Below, in pieces: positions 7,841-15,563 of a DNA stretch of 15,567 bases (the stretch's first letter is position 1; each line of letters begins with the position of its first letter). The stretch is taken from contig JAJYAE010000065.1 in NCBI GenBank assembly GCA_021779695.1, forward strand, positions 1 to 15,567, given 5' to 3'. A program made the translations under genes and the position numbers. The notes under the pieces were generated by a model. It was not told the origin of the DNA. It worked only from the letters and a program-made list of their open reading frames with translations, and did no database searches. The DNA is from Acidobacteriota bacterium (GTDB lineage Bacteria > Acidobacteriota > Terriglobia > Terriglobales > Acidobacteriaceae).

Positions 7841-7924
7841 CATTCTGTCCTTCGATGTGCGGCGGGTCTCCGACTGCGATATGCTCAGCGCATGCGATCG
7901 GATTCTTCCCCCGTCTCTGGACCA

Positions 7925-10048
7925 ATGAATCAGCTTGAACATGCGGCCTCGTCCTATCTGCGTTCCGCGCGACATCAGCCCGTTCACTGGCATGCGTGGG
8001 GGACGTCAGCTTTTGCACGTGCACAGTCCGAGGACAAGCCGATTCTGCTGGACATTGGCGCGGTGTGGTGTCACTGGTGTCACGTGATGGATCGCGAGTC
8101 CTATGAGGATGAGGAGATCGCGCGGATCATCAACCAGCAATATGTCGCGATCAAGGTGGATCGCGATGAGCGTCCTGATGTGGATGCGCGTTATCAGGCG
8201 GCGGTGTCGGCGATCAGCGGGCAGGGCGGATGGCCTTTGACGGCTTTCTTGACGCCGGATGGACGGCCGTACTTTGGGGGGACGTATTTCCCGCGGGATG
8301 ACCGCTATGGGCGCCCCGGCTTTGGCCGAGTGTTACTGACGATGGCGCAGGTATGGCGCGAGCGGCGCGAAGAGGCGCTGGAGTCGGCGTCGAGTGTAAT
8401 GGCTGCGATTGAGCAGAACGAGAGCTTCTCCTCGCGTGGTGATGAACTGACCCGCGCGCTGACGGAGAAGATCTCGAAGTCGACGCTGGCGATGTTTGAT
8501 CCGCACCACGGCGGCTTTGGGTCGCAGCCAAAATTTCCGCATCCCCCTGCATTGGATTTGCTGCTTCATATCGCAGTCCATGATGGCAACAAGCAAGCGC
8601 GCGAAGCGGTCCAGGTGACCCTGGACAAGATGGCGCACGGAGGTGTGTACGACCAGCTCGCCGGAGGGTTTCACCGTTACAGCGTGGACGAGCGGTGGGT
8701 GGTGCCGCATTTCGAAAAGATGTTGTACGACAACACGGAACTGCTGCGGAATTATGTGCACGGATTCCAGAGCTATGTCCGGGAGGATTTTCGGCAAACG
8801 GCGCTGGAGATTGTCGGCTGGCTCGACGGGACATTGACGAATCGGGAGCACGGTGGCTTCTACGCTTCTCAGGATGCCGATATCAATCTTGAGGATGACG
8901 GCGACTACTTTACCTGGACCCTGGATGAGGCTCGTGCGGTACTGACGCCAGAGGAAATGGATGCAGCCGCGCGGTATTACGACATCGGGGAGCTGGGCGA
9001 CATGCATCACGACCCTGCGAAGAACGTGTTGCACCGCAAATATGCGTTGGCCGATCTGGCCGGGGACATGGGCAGAACTCCGGAGGAGTTCGAGAGGATA
9101 CTGGCCGCGGCGCGGCGCAAACTTATGCAGGCGCGCTTGCTGAGACCAACGCCCTTTGTCGATCGGACGATTTATACGGGCTGGAATGCGATGGCGGTGA
9201 CTTCCTATCTGGAAGCGGCGCGAGTGCTGCGGGTGAGCGAGCCGCGAGAGTTTGCCATCAAGACGCTGAACCGGCTTTTGGCTGAGGCGTGGGATGGTGG
9301 CAGCATGCTGTATCGGGTGATTGCGTATCACGATGGAGCACCACCGGCGGAAAAAGTAGAGGCAAATCTGGACGATTATGCATTTATGGTTCATGCCTGC
9401 GTGGATGGATGGCTGGCAACGGGAGACATGCGCTTTTATGACGCGGGGCGGAAGCTGGCGGATGCGATGATCGAGCGATTTTATGACCGCGCGGCGGGGG
9501 CGTTTTATGACACCGCAACAAAGCAGAATGGAGCTGCGCCGCTCGGCGCACTCAGCGCGCGACGCAAGCCGCTCCAGGATTCGCCGACGCCGGGAGGTAA
9601 TCCGACTACCGCTACGGCGCTCCTGCGGCTGGAGAATTTGAGCGGAAATCGCACATATCGTGAGATTGCCGAGGATACCCTGGGGTCCTTCGCGGGCGTT
9701 GTGGAGCATTTTGGACTCTATGCCGGAAGCTACGGGCTTGCTTTGGAGCGCCTGTTGCTCGATCCGGTGGAAGTCGTGGTGGTGGGGTCTGGAATTGAGG
9801 CCGATCAACTGGAGGCGCTTGCATTGGCAGGATTTTCGGTGAACAAGACAGTGGTCCGTCTGACGCCGCAACAGGTGAAAGCCGGGGAGCTTCCCGGGGC
9901 ATTGGCGGAAACCGTCCTGCAAGTGCCAGAGCAGGCGGGGCCCCGTGCGTGGGCGCTGGTGTGCAAAGGGCGCACCTGTCTGCCGCCGATTGTTGATGCA
10001 GACGAGCTGTTGCGTGCGCTCACGGCTTCAAGTGGCGAAGGTGCATGA
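7925..10048 (+). CDS. DUF255 thioredoxin-domain protein (YyaL/spermatogenesis-associated protein 20-like)
   Basis: This 707-residue protein has an N-terminal thioredoxin-like DUF255 domain and a long alpha/alpha six-hairpin region resembling glycosidases. The CxxC redox motif is VWCHWCHVM, with C49 and C52. Other family marks are HQPVHWHAW (18-26), DRDERPDVD (79-87), GGWPLTAF...GGTYFP (101-123), GGFGSQPKFPHP (196-207) and GGVYDQLAGGFHRYSVDE (239-256). The family is broadly conserved, but its true reaction is not established. I set the start at ATG 7925 because homologues begin with a similar MN.L...(S)YL segment. ATG 7892 (11 more residues) is possible. The frame is open back to 7799, but that part contains the terminator and has no family resemblance. 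No good Shine-Dalgarno is seen for either start. The stop is one base from the stop of the convergent MscS gene. Confidence 0.9.
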   Translation: MNQLEHAASSYLRSARHQPVHWHAWGTSAFARAQSEDKPILLDIGAVWCHWCHVMDRESYEDEEIARIINQQYVAIKVDRDERPDVDARYQAAVSAISGQGGWPLTAFLTPDGRPYFGGTYFPRDDRYGRPGFGRVLLTMAQVWRERREEALESASSVMAAIEQNESFSSRGDELTRALTEKISKSTLAMFDPHHGGFGSQPKFPHPPALDLLLHIAVHDGNKQAREAVQVTLDKMAHGGVYDQLAGGFHRYSVDERWVVPHFEKMLYDNTELLRNYVHGFQSYVREDFRQTALEIVGWLDGTLTNREHGGFYASQDADINLEDDGDYFTWTLDEARAVLTPEEMDAAARYYDIGELGDMHHDPAKNVLHRKYALADLAGDMGRTPEEFERILAAARRKLMQARLLRPTPFVDRTIYTGWNAMAVTSYLEAARVLRVSEPREFAIKTLNRLLAEAWDGGSMLYRVIAYHDGAPPAEKVEANLDDYAFMVHACVDGWLATGDMRFYDAGRKLADAMIERFYDRAAGAFYDTATKQNGAAPLGALSARRKPLQDSPTPGGNPTTATALLRLENLSGNRTYREIAEDTLGSFAGVVEHFGLYAGSYGLALERLLLDPVEVVVVGSGIEADQLEALALAGFSVNKTVVRLTPQQVKAGELPGALAETVLQVPEQAGPRAWALVCKGRTCLPPIVDADELLRALTASSGEGA

Positions 10049-10049
10049 G

Positions 10050-11051
10050 TCATTCGCCTGTGAATGGATTGCCCTCTGGAGCTTTGCTGGCCGTCGGATC
10101 GTGCCGGGCGGGGGCTTCCTGCGAGACGCTGCGGGCGATGTTTTTCGCGCTGTCCAATGTTTTGTTGAAGACGCGATAGGGGTCACCGGGCAGCAGGTTC
10201 TTTTCTTCGAGCGCGAGACGCACGCGGCGCCGGAACTCACGAACGGGAGCAAACTGCCGGGTTGCGCGCGTTTTGAACACGACGGGAAAAATCATCTCCG
10301 AGCCTTTGACGGCATCCACTCCCAGGATTTGTGGATCGGCAATAAAATCATCACGAAAAATCTCACAGTTTCGAACATCCATGGCGATCTGCCGGAGAAG
10401 CGCGAGGACGGAGTCTGGATTAGCGGAGTAGTCGACACTGACGTTGATGGTGGCGATGGAGTAGTCAATGCTCTGGTTGGCGACGGTCGTGATTTGCGAG
10501 TTGGGGATCACATAGAGGGTTCCGTCGGAGTCGCGTACAGTGGTTCGTCTTAGGGTCATACTTTCGACCACTCCTCCGACGCCGGCAATGCGTACGGTAT
10601 CCCCAACGTTGAATTGGTCTTCAATCAGGATGAGAATGCCGTTCAGCATGTCGCGGACGATGTTCTGGGCGGCGAGGCCGATGGCCACCCCGGCAACACC
10701 TGCTGAGGCAAGCAAAGGGGCCATGTCGACGCCCACGGCGGCGAGGAACTGCATGCCGGCGATGGCGGCAATAATGGCCAGTCCGGTGGTACGGATGACA
10801 CCGGCTAAAGTCTTGACCTGACCCATGCGGGCGGGACCTGCCGCATGCTGCTCGGCGACGTAGACCATTCGAGCTGTGAATGCGCGAAGCAACCGATTGA
10901 GAATAAAGGCGATAATTGCCACCATGATGAGGTGTGGCAACTTGATGTGGAGGAACTCCTGCGTGTCGTCTATCCACTCATCCAGCACCTTGCCCATGAA
11001 TTGCCCACGGGTAAGCCATGCCGTGCCGGCCGCAAGTAAAAAGGGATGCAT
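10050..11051 (-). CDS. MscS-family mechanosensitive ion channel
   Basis: The 333-residue inner-membrane channel should open under membrane tension and release solutes during osmotic downshock. A first membrane helix lies near 39-60 (LPHLIMVAIIAFIL). A second is near 82-105. The pore-lining TM3 covers about 109-145, with the small-residue stretch ASAGVAGVAIGLAAQN followed by LIEDQFNVGDTVRI. The cytoplasmic beta domain includes TTVRDSDGTLYVIPNSQI (170-187). The size and three membrane helices match the small MscS class rather than the long MscK or YbiO forms. The start ATG 11051 is supported by CAGGAGA about 5 bases upstream. The last 30 or so residues are polar and unlike the fold, as is common. 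It is divergent from three small secreted proteins and convergent with the DUF255 gene. Confidence 0.92.
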   Translation of the reverse strand: MHPFLLAAGTAWLTRGQFMGKVLDEWIDDTQEFLHIKLPHLIMVAIIAFILNRLLRAFTARMVYVAEQHAAGPARMGQVKTLAGVIRTTGLAIIAAIAGMQFLAAVGVDMAPLLASAGVAGVAIGLAAQNIVRDMLNGILILIEDQFNVGDTVRIAGVGGVVESMTLRRTTVRDSDGTLYVIPNSQITTVANQSIDYSIATINVSVDYSANPDSVLALLRQIAMDVRNCEIFRDDFIADPQILGVDAVKGSEMIFPVVFKTRATRQFAPVREFRRRVRLALEEKNLLPGDPYRVFNKTLDSAKNIARSVSQEAPARHDPTASKAPEGNPFTGE

Positions 11052-11163
11052 CGCAATCTCCTGTTTTCTAGACTAGACTGTGCGCAGACAGCTTCGGGGC
11101 GTATTCGATCCGAGATCCCCAGGTTTGAGAAATTGCCCCGGACGTGAGGGAAGTGCAGGCCGC

Positions 11164-11170
11164 AGGAGGT
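11164..11170 (+). promoter_or_regulatory. Strong Shine-Dalgarno of the first small secreted paralogue
   Basis: AGGAGGT, a near-perfect anti-16S match, lies 4 bases before ATG 11175. An in-frame GTG at 11169 falls inside this motif and is therefore unlikely as the start. Confidence 0.65.
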
Positions 11171-11174
11171 GCGC

Positions 11175-11642
11175 ATGACTTTCCATCGCAAAGGCAGACT
11201 CATCTGTCGAATCGTGAAGGTTCCTCATTATCTTCAGCAATCGAAGACACGAAGGACGATGTTGCTGTCTTGGACTGCGGCGACTGTCTTCCTGTCCTGG
11301 GCAACCTGGATAGCGTGCCAAACACCGTCCACGCCTGCCGCACACCACGAGACGAGTGGGAACTCGGTTGCAACGGGAGCGGTAGCGAAGGGCAATCCGG
11401 CAGCTGCGAAAGCGCATGCGGCTCCGCAAAAGCCACCGGGCCCTGCAGAAATTGCGCACCGGCAAAAGATGGTGGCTGAAAGCACGCAGATGCTGAGCCT
11501 TGCTGTTGCACTGAAGGCGGCTGTAGATAAGACCAATAAAGACACGCTGTCGCTGAATGTGATCCGCCGAGCGAATGAATTGGAACGGCTTGCGCACAGC
11601 ATGAAGGAGGAACTGCGACAAACGGGAGGACCGGGCAGTTAG
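11175..11642 (+). CDS. Small exported protein of unknown function, paralogue 1 of 3
   Basis: This 155-residue protein is not one I can name. A basic N-terminus (1-28) precedes a hydrophobic segment (29-47, MLLSWTAATVFLSWATWIA) and C48. The WIAC site resembles a weak lipobox, so it could be a lipoprotein or a signal-peptidase-I substrate. An Ala/Pro/His-rich linker follows (51-92). The C-terminal domain (95-150) aligns without gaps to both downstream paralogues. It is predicted helical, two helices split by a short loop near 119-126, with L109-A110, A115, L125, I130, E137 and L139-A140 invariant. The strong AGGAGGT favours ATG 11175. ATG 11259 (MLLSW) would give a normal short signal peptide and has GAAGGA just upstream, so it remains possible. 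It is divergent from MscS and 102 bases before paralogue 2. An envelope location is inferred. Confidence 0.7.
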   Translation: MTFHRKGRLICRIVKVPHYLQQSKTRRTMLLSWTAATVFLSWATWIACQTPSTPAAHHETSGNSVATGAVAKGNPAAAKAHAAPQKPPGPAEIAHRQKMVAESTQMLSLAVALKAAVDKTNKDTLSLNVIRRANELERLAHSMKEELRQTGGPGS

Positions 11643-11744
11643 GCCCATGGGGCTGAAGAAGAAAGCGCAAGCTGCGCGCACTCAAGCCAATTGGAGCGGA
11701 CCTTTGGATTTGCGGGATATGAAGGTGATCGCGTGGAGGCTGCA

Positions 11745-12209
11745 ATGAAATTCTGCTGGCACCAATTCAGGCGGGTAATGGTGGGGCCGGGATCGAATCC
11801 TGGGAAATATGGGGGAACCTCCAGGTGGGCGATGATGATTGCCGGCGCGCTGATGCTGCTCTTGGCTCCCACTGTTTGCGCGCAGGGGGGGCAGACGGCC
11901 AACGGTCCTCCGAAGCCTCTCGGATACGTCCTGCCAGAAGCGAATCGCCCGCCCGATGCAAACGACCGGATGGTGATGCAGCAAGAGCATAAGAAGGCTG
12001 AAGACTTCGAAAGAGTGAATGCCGCGCGGCTTCGCCAAATCAACGATGAAAGTACCAAGCTGGTGATTCTGGCACGGGATGTAAAGGCCAAGATGGATCT
12101 GGCTGGAACGAAGCCGCTTCCGCCGGAACTGATCAAGGAGGCGGAGGTGATCGAACTGCTGGCCCATGATGTACAGCAAAAGATGAAGCTGACCGTGGGT
12201 GGGGGCTAG
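11745..12209 (+). CDS. Small exported protein of unknown function, paralogue 2 of 3
   Basis: The 154-residue protein is unnamed. It has a long N-region (1-28), a hydrophobic core (29-44, MMIAGALMLLLAPTV) and a likely cleavage at VCA|QGG near 46. A Pro-rich stretch (55-72) leads to a charged segment and then the shared domain at 95-150, at exactly the same residue numbers as in paralogue 1. The ending LLAHDVQQKMKLT matches the others. GGAGG at 11735-11739 lies 5 bases before ATG 11745 and decides the start. An in-frame TTG at 11691 is too early. ATG 11832 would leave a short signal peptide and is the alternative. The next paralogue begins 3 bases after the stop, so the two are surely one transcript and probably translationally coupled. 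Function is unknown. Confidence 0.72.
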   Translation: MKFCWHQFRRVMVGPGSNPGKYGGTSRWAMMIAGALMLLLAPTVCAQGGQTANGPPKPLGYVLPEANRPPDANDRMVMQQEHKKAEDFERVNAARLRQINDESTKLVILARDVKAKMDLAGTKPLPPELIKEAEVIELLAHDVQQKMKLTVGGG

Positions 12210-12212
12210 GGG

Positions 12213-12716
12213 ATGCGTTTTTTTACGAGCCGTCGAAGGGATTTTTTTGAGGCAGACAAGGTGGCTTCGTCCGAAGCTGGAAGTGGTGCCTGCCTATTCT
12301 CAGCGCTTGTACGCTCCTTGGTGGTGTTGTGCTTTCTCTGCGACGGACTGCTCTTTGGCCCTAATCTCGGGCGAGCGCAACAGCCGTCTGGAAGGCCTCC
12401 GATGATGGGCAGAATGGGCTACCCAGGCAATGACATCCCGGCCACGGATCCTGTGCTTCAGGCAAAGCAGGTGCGGGCGTTGAATGAGCAGCGGCAGAAA
12501 CAGATGGTTTCAGATGCTGAGAAGCTGTTGGAACTCGCGCGCGAGCTGCACGCTGCCATTGGAGCGAGCCCGGATTCGTCTCTGACCGCCGACCAGATCC
12601 GAACGATCGAGCGGATTGAAAGGCTGGCAAGGAGCGTGAAGGACAAGATGAGCTTCAGCGTAGTGGATGGACTCCCACCGCAGGTTCCGGGTGCAACGAG
12701 GCTTCCATTTCCGTGA
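12213..12716 (+). CDS. Small exported protein of unknown function, paralogue 3 of 3
   Basis: The 167-residue protein is unnamed. A basic start (RRRD, 7-10) and a long N-region precede a hydrophobic stretch (29-49, SALVRSLVVLCFLCDG...), with possible cleavage near GRA|QQ at 55-56. A Met/Gly/Pro-rich linker (60-80, GRPPMMGRMGYPG) is followed by the shared helical domain at 94-149, with L108-A109, A114, L124, I129, E136 and L138-A139 matching the invariant positions of the other two. A short Pro-rich tail (154-167) is unique to this copy. It starts 3 bases after paralogue 2; GGGGG and AGGGG just upstream may serve as the ribosome site. The linkers and N-termini differ while the C-domain is kept, as expected for old tandem duplicates under selection on the domain. 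Confidence 0.73.
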   Translation: MRFFTSRRRDFFEADKVASSEAGSGACLFSALVRSLVVLCFLCDGLLFGPNLGRAQQPSGRPPMMGRMGYPGNDIPATDPVLQAKQVRALNEQRQKQMVSDAEKLLELARELHAAIGASPDSSLTADQIRTIERIERLARSVKDKMSFSVVDGLPPQVPGATRLPFP

Positions 12717-12757
12717 CGCGAGGGCGAGAGAACTGGGCGCATGGCGGGGGAGTTGAT

Positions 12758-12766
12758 TGCTACAAT
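12758..12766 (+). promoter_or_regulatory. Putative extended -10 promoter for the fused E1 gene
   Basis: TGCTACAAT matches the extended -10 form TGnTATAAT with one change in the hexamer (12761-12766). Transcription would begin near 12773, leaving about 38 bases of leader before ATG 12811. No convincing -35 is seen. If real, the E1 gene is not wholly dependent on the upstream paralogue transcript. It overlaps an in-frame TTG at 12757, which argues against that codon as a start. Confidence 0.35.
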
Positions 12767-12810
12767 CATGGAGGTCCGAACCAGAGTACGGGTGTTTGGG
12801 AGACAAACGA

Positions 12811-14979
12811 ATGGGAGCTGCGGTTTCCAGCGCACGCAAGCCTAGAGAAGGTGCCGGGCTGGCTGCCGAACAACTGATTGAAATCTACAGATTGATATAT
12901 CTTTCGCGCCGCATTGACGACCGCGAAATCATGCTGAAGCGTCAGCAGAAGATATTCTTCCAGATATCAGGCGCGGGCCACGAAGCTTTACAGGTGGCGG
13001 CGGCGCTGGCGCTCAAACCGGGTTACGACTGGTTCTTCCCCTACTATCGAGACCGTGCGCTTTGCCTGGCGCTCGGTGTTTCGCCGTATCAGATGTTTCT
13101 GCAGGCTGTTGGATCAGCCGAGGACTCAGCCAGCGGCGGACGACAGATGCCAACGCACTGGAGCAGCACGCAACTGCATATTGTGAGCACCTCTTCATCG
13201 ACAGCGACCCAGGTGCTGCATGCGGTAGGGTGTGCGGAAGCAGGGCGGTATTTCAGCCGGCATCCGGAAGCCGCCGTAAAGGCAAGCGGGGATTATCGGG
13301 CATTCCACGATGTGCAGTTTCAAGCGGACGAGGTCGTTCTGACGACCATTGGCGAAGGGTCTACGTCCCAGGGAGAGTTCTGGGAAGCGCTGAGCGCGGC
13401 GTCAAACAAGAAACTGCCAGTTATCTTTTGTGTGGAAGATAATGGGTATGCAATTAGTGTTCCGGTGGAAGTGAATACCCCTGGCGGGAACATCTCGCGG
13501 CTGGTGGCTAATTTCCCGAATTTCTTTTTTGCGGAAGTAGACGGGACGGATCCGGAAGCATCGCTTCGGGCGTTCGAAACTGCGGCTGCGCATTGCCGGG
13601 CTGGTCTTGGGCCTGCCTTTATCCACGGGCATTGCATCCGGCCTTACTCGCACTCGCTTTCAGATGACGACAAGCTCTATCGCTCTGCGGCGGAGCGCGA
13701 GGCGGATGCACTCCGCGACCCACTGACCAAAATGCAGATGCGCCTGCTACGCGAGGGTATTCTGACTGCGGAGCAGATTGCCGAATTGGAACAGGCTGCC
13801 GACCGAGAAGCCGCCGAGGCCGCAGAGAAGGCGCTAGGCGCTGCACTGCCAGAGATCGCGAGTATTCCGCGGCATGTGTATTCGGAAGACCTGGATCCAG
13901 TTCATGCCGACTTTGCGACGGAGATGCCGAAGGCGCCGAACGGCAAAGGCACCGCGCCGAAGACGATGGCGGACCTGATCAACGCGTGCCTGCACGATGA
14001 GATGCGGCGCGATCCGCGCATCGTGGTCTATGGCGAAGACGTGGCAGACGCGAGTCGCGAGACCGCCCTCACTGAGGTCAAGGGCAAGGGCGGCGTCTTC
14101 AAGCTGACAGCGGGTCTGCAGACAAAGTTCGGCTCCGAACGGGTCTTCAATTCTCAACTTGCCGAAGCCAACATCGTCGGCAGAGCCGTGGGATATGCGG
14201 TGCGCGGCATGAAGCCGGTGGTGGAGATCCAGTTCTTCGATTACATCTGGCCGGCGATGCACCAGATCCGCAACGAGCTTGCCCTGATGCGGTGGCGGTC
14301 AAACGGAACATGGGCCGCACCTGCGGTGATGCGTGTGCCGATCGGCGGATACTTGACCGGCGGAGCAATCTATCATTCGCAGTCCGGCGAGAGCATGTTT
14401 ACGCATATTCCGGGCCTGCGCGTGGTCTTTCCGTCGAATGCGCTGGACGCGAATGGACTACTGCGAACGGCGATTCGATGTGATGACCCGGTGTTGTTCC
14501 TCGAGCACAAGCGGCTTTATCGAGAGACCTATGGCCGGGCGGCATATCCGGGACCGGATTTTGCCATTCCGTTTGGCAAGGCAAAGATTGTGCGGCCGGG
14601 CAAGGATCTGACCCTGGTCACCTATGGCGCCGTGGTGCCGCGGGCTCTGCAGGCTGCTGAACGCGCGCATCGTGAGAACGGCATCGACGTGGAGATTCTG
14701 GATCTGCGCACGCTCAGCCCGTATGACTGGGAGGCGATTGCGACCTCGGTTCACAAGACGAGTCGCGTGATTGTGGCGCACGAGGACATGCTGAGCTGGG
14801 GCTATGGGGCGGAGATTGCAGCGCGGATTGCGGATGAGCTCTTTGAGGATCTGGATGCGCCGGTGAAGCGTGTGGGATCGATGGATACGTTTGTGGCGTA
14901 TCAGCCCCAACTGGAGGATGCGATCCTTCCGCAGCCGGAGACCATTTTGAGGGCAATTCGCGAACTGCGGGCTTATTAA
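12811..14979 (+). CDS. Fused E1 alpha/beta subunit of a 2-oxo acid (probably branched-chain) dehydrogenase
   Basis: This 722-residue thiamine-diphosphate enzyme decarboxylates 2-oxo acids and passes the acyl group to an E2 lipoyl protein. The alpha half (about 20-345) contains SGAGHEAL (53-60), FPYYRDRAL (76-84) and GGRQMPTHW (109-117). The ThDP/Mg motif runs from G181-E-G to N211 ([10 protein letters not shown]...VEDNGYAIS), followed by the loop [11 protein letters not shown] (277-287). The beta half (about 384-722) contains VYGEDVA (407-413), [16 protein letters not shown] (446-461), YHSQSGE (521-527) and [11 protein letters not shown] (630-640). The two are separate proteins in many bacteria and are joined by a roughly 40-residue linker here. 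The branched-chain type is my best guess; pyruvate or acetoin dehydrogenase is possible. GGGAG 8 bases upstream supports ATG 12811. No E2 or E3 gene is in the window. Confidence 0.9.
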   Translation: MGAAVSSARKPREGAGLAAEQLIEIYRLIYLSRRIDDREIMLKRQQKIFFQISGAGHEALQVAAALALKPGYDWFFPYYRDRALCLALGVSPYQMFLQAVGSAEDSASGGRQMPTHWSSTQLHIVSTSSSTATQVLHAVGCAEAGRYFSRHPEAAVKASGDYRAFHDVQFQADEVVLTTIGEGSTSQGEFWEALSAASNKKLPVIFCVEDNGYAISVPVEVNTPGGNISRLVANFPNFFFAEVDGTDPEASLRAFETAAAHCRAGLGPAFIHGHCIRPYSHSLSDDDKLYRSAAEREADALRDPLTKMQMRLLREGILTAEQIAELEQAADREAAEAAEKALGAALPEIASIPRHVYSEDLDPVHADFATEMPKAPNGKGTAPKTMADLINACLHDEMRRDPRIVVYGEDVADASRETALTEVKGKGGVFKLTAGLQTKFGSERVFNSQLAEANIVGRAVGYAVRGMKPVVEIQFFDYIWPAMHQIRNELALMRWRSNGTWAAPAVMRVPIGGYLTGGAIYHSQSGESMFTHIPGLRVVFPSNALDANGLLRTAIRCDDPVLFLEHKRLYRETYGRAAYPGPDFAIPFGKAKIVRPGKDLTLVTYGAVVPRALQAAERAHRENGIDVEILDLRTLSPYDWEAIATSVHKTSRVIVAHEDMLSWGYGAEIAARIADELFEDLDAPVKRVGSMDTFVAYQPQLEDAILPQPETILRAIRELRAY

Positions 14980-15563
14980 CGCGAACGGAGCAGCGCAGCG
15001 ACGGCCTCGGCAAGCGAAGACAATTGTAGATCGGCAAGCGACGCGGCCTGCTCCGCGCCTGCCTTCTGATGCTCCTTGTCTCCATGGATGAAGATGCTGA
15101 GCATGCCGATGGCGCGGGCGAACTGAATGTCGGATAACGAGTCGCCAATCATGGCGCTGGTGGCAGCGTCGATGTTCGCAAAGTCGCGCTGAGCCTGGTG
15201 GAACATGCCGGGGCGCGGTTTGCGGCAATCGCAGCCAACTTTGTCATGGGGGCAAAAGTAGAAACGGTCGATGTGTGCGCCGTGCTGCGTGAGGAATTCC
15301 TGAAAGCGCGCATGGATTTCTTCCACATCGCGGACACTGCAGAGGCCCTTGGCGATGCCGCGCTGGTTGGAGACCACAATGACGCAGATGCCGGCTTCGT
15401 TCAAGCGGCGGATTGCTTCGACGACGCCGGGAAGGACTTCGAATTCACCCCACCGGGTTACGTAATTGCCTTCGGGCATTTTGCGATTGAGGACGCCGTC
15501 GCGGTCGAGAAAACACGTATGGATTCGCGACATGCGCGATGCGGATGAATTCGAAGAATCCAT
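14976..15563 (-). CDS. HAD-superfamily phosphatase, GmhB/HisB-N type
   Basis: The 195-residue protein resembles D-glycero-D-manno-heptose-1,7-bisphosphate 7-phosphatase, which acts in lipopolysaccharide core or S-layer glycan precursor synthesis. HAD motif I is FLDRDGVLN with D20 and D22, motif II is VVSNQRG with S65, K115 sits in CRKPRPG, and motif III is IGDSLSDI with D141 and D145. A zinc site with a short loop is visible in [10 protein letters not shown] (C104, H106, C111, C113), as in GmhB and HisB-N. The histidinol-phosphatase HisB-N is the alternative, but no his gene is near. The start is uncertain: ATG 15563 is 4 bases from the window edge and could itself be internal, while ATG 15533 ([13 protein letters not shown]) gives the usual family N-terminus but has no visible Shine-Dalgarno. 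The stop overlaps the convergent E1 gene by 4 bases. Confidence 0.85.
   Translation of the reverse strand: MDSSNSSASRMSRIHTCFLDRDGVLNRKMPEGNYVTRWGEFEVLPGVVEAIRRLNEAGICVIVVSNQRGIAKGLCSVRDVEEIHARFQEFLTQHGAHIDRFYFCPHDKVGCDCRKPRPGMFHQAQRDFANIDAATSAMIGDSLSDIQFARAIGMLSIFIHGDKEHQKAGAEQAASLADLQLSSLAEAVAALLRSR

Noticed and set aside
8333..9922. Long open frame on the minus strand inside the DUF255 gene
   Set aside because: It lies wholly antisense to a well-supported gene. Its product is rich in Arg, His and Gln with no motif, as expected of a mirror frame in GC-rich DNA.
11067..11077. TCTAG-A-CTAGA inverted repeat upstream of MscS
   Set aside because: The arms are only 5 bases with no second copy, so it is too weak to call an operator.
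11665..11677. Small hairpin GCGCA/TGCGC between paralogues 1 and 2
   Set aside because: A five-pair stem with a 3-base loop and no T-run is not enough for a terminator call.
12757..12810. TTG 12757 as the start of the E1 fusion
   Set aside because: It overlaps a possible extended -10, lacks a clear Shine-Dalgarno, and ATG 12811 has GGGAG at good spacing.
14458..15228. Minus-strand open frame across the end of the E1 gene and part of the GmhB-like gene
   Set aside because: It conflicts with motif-supported frames on both strands and shows no recognisable domain.
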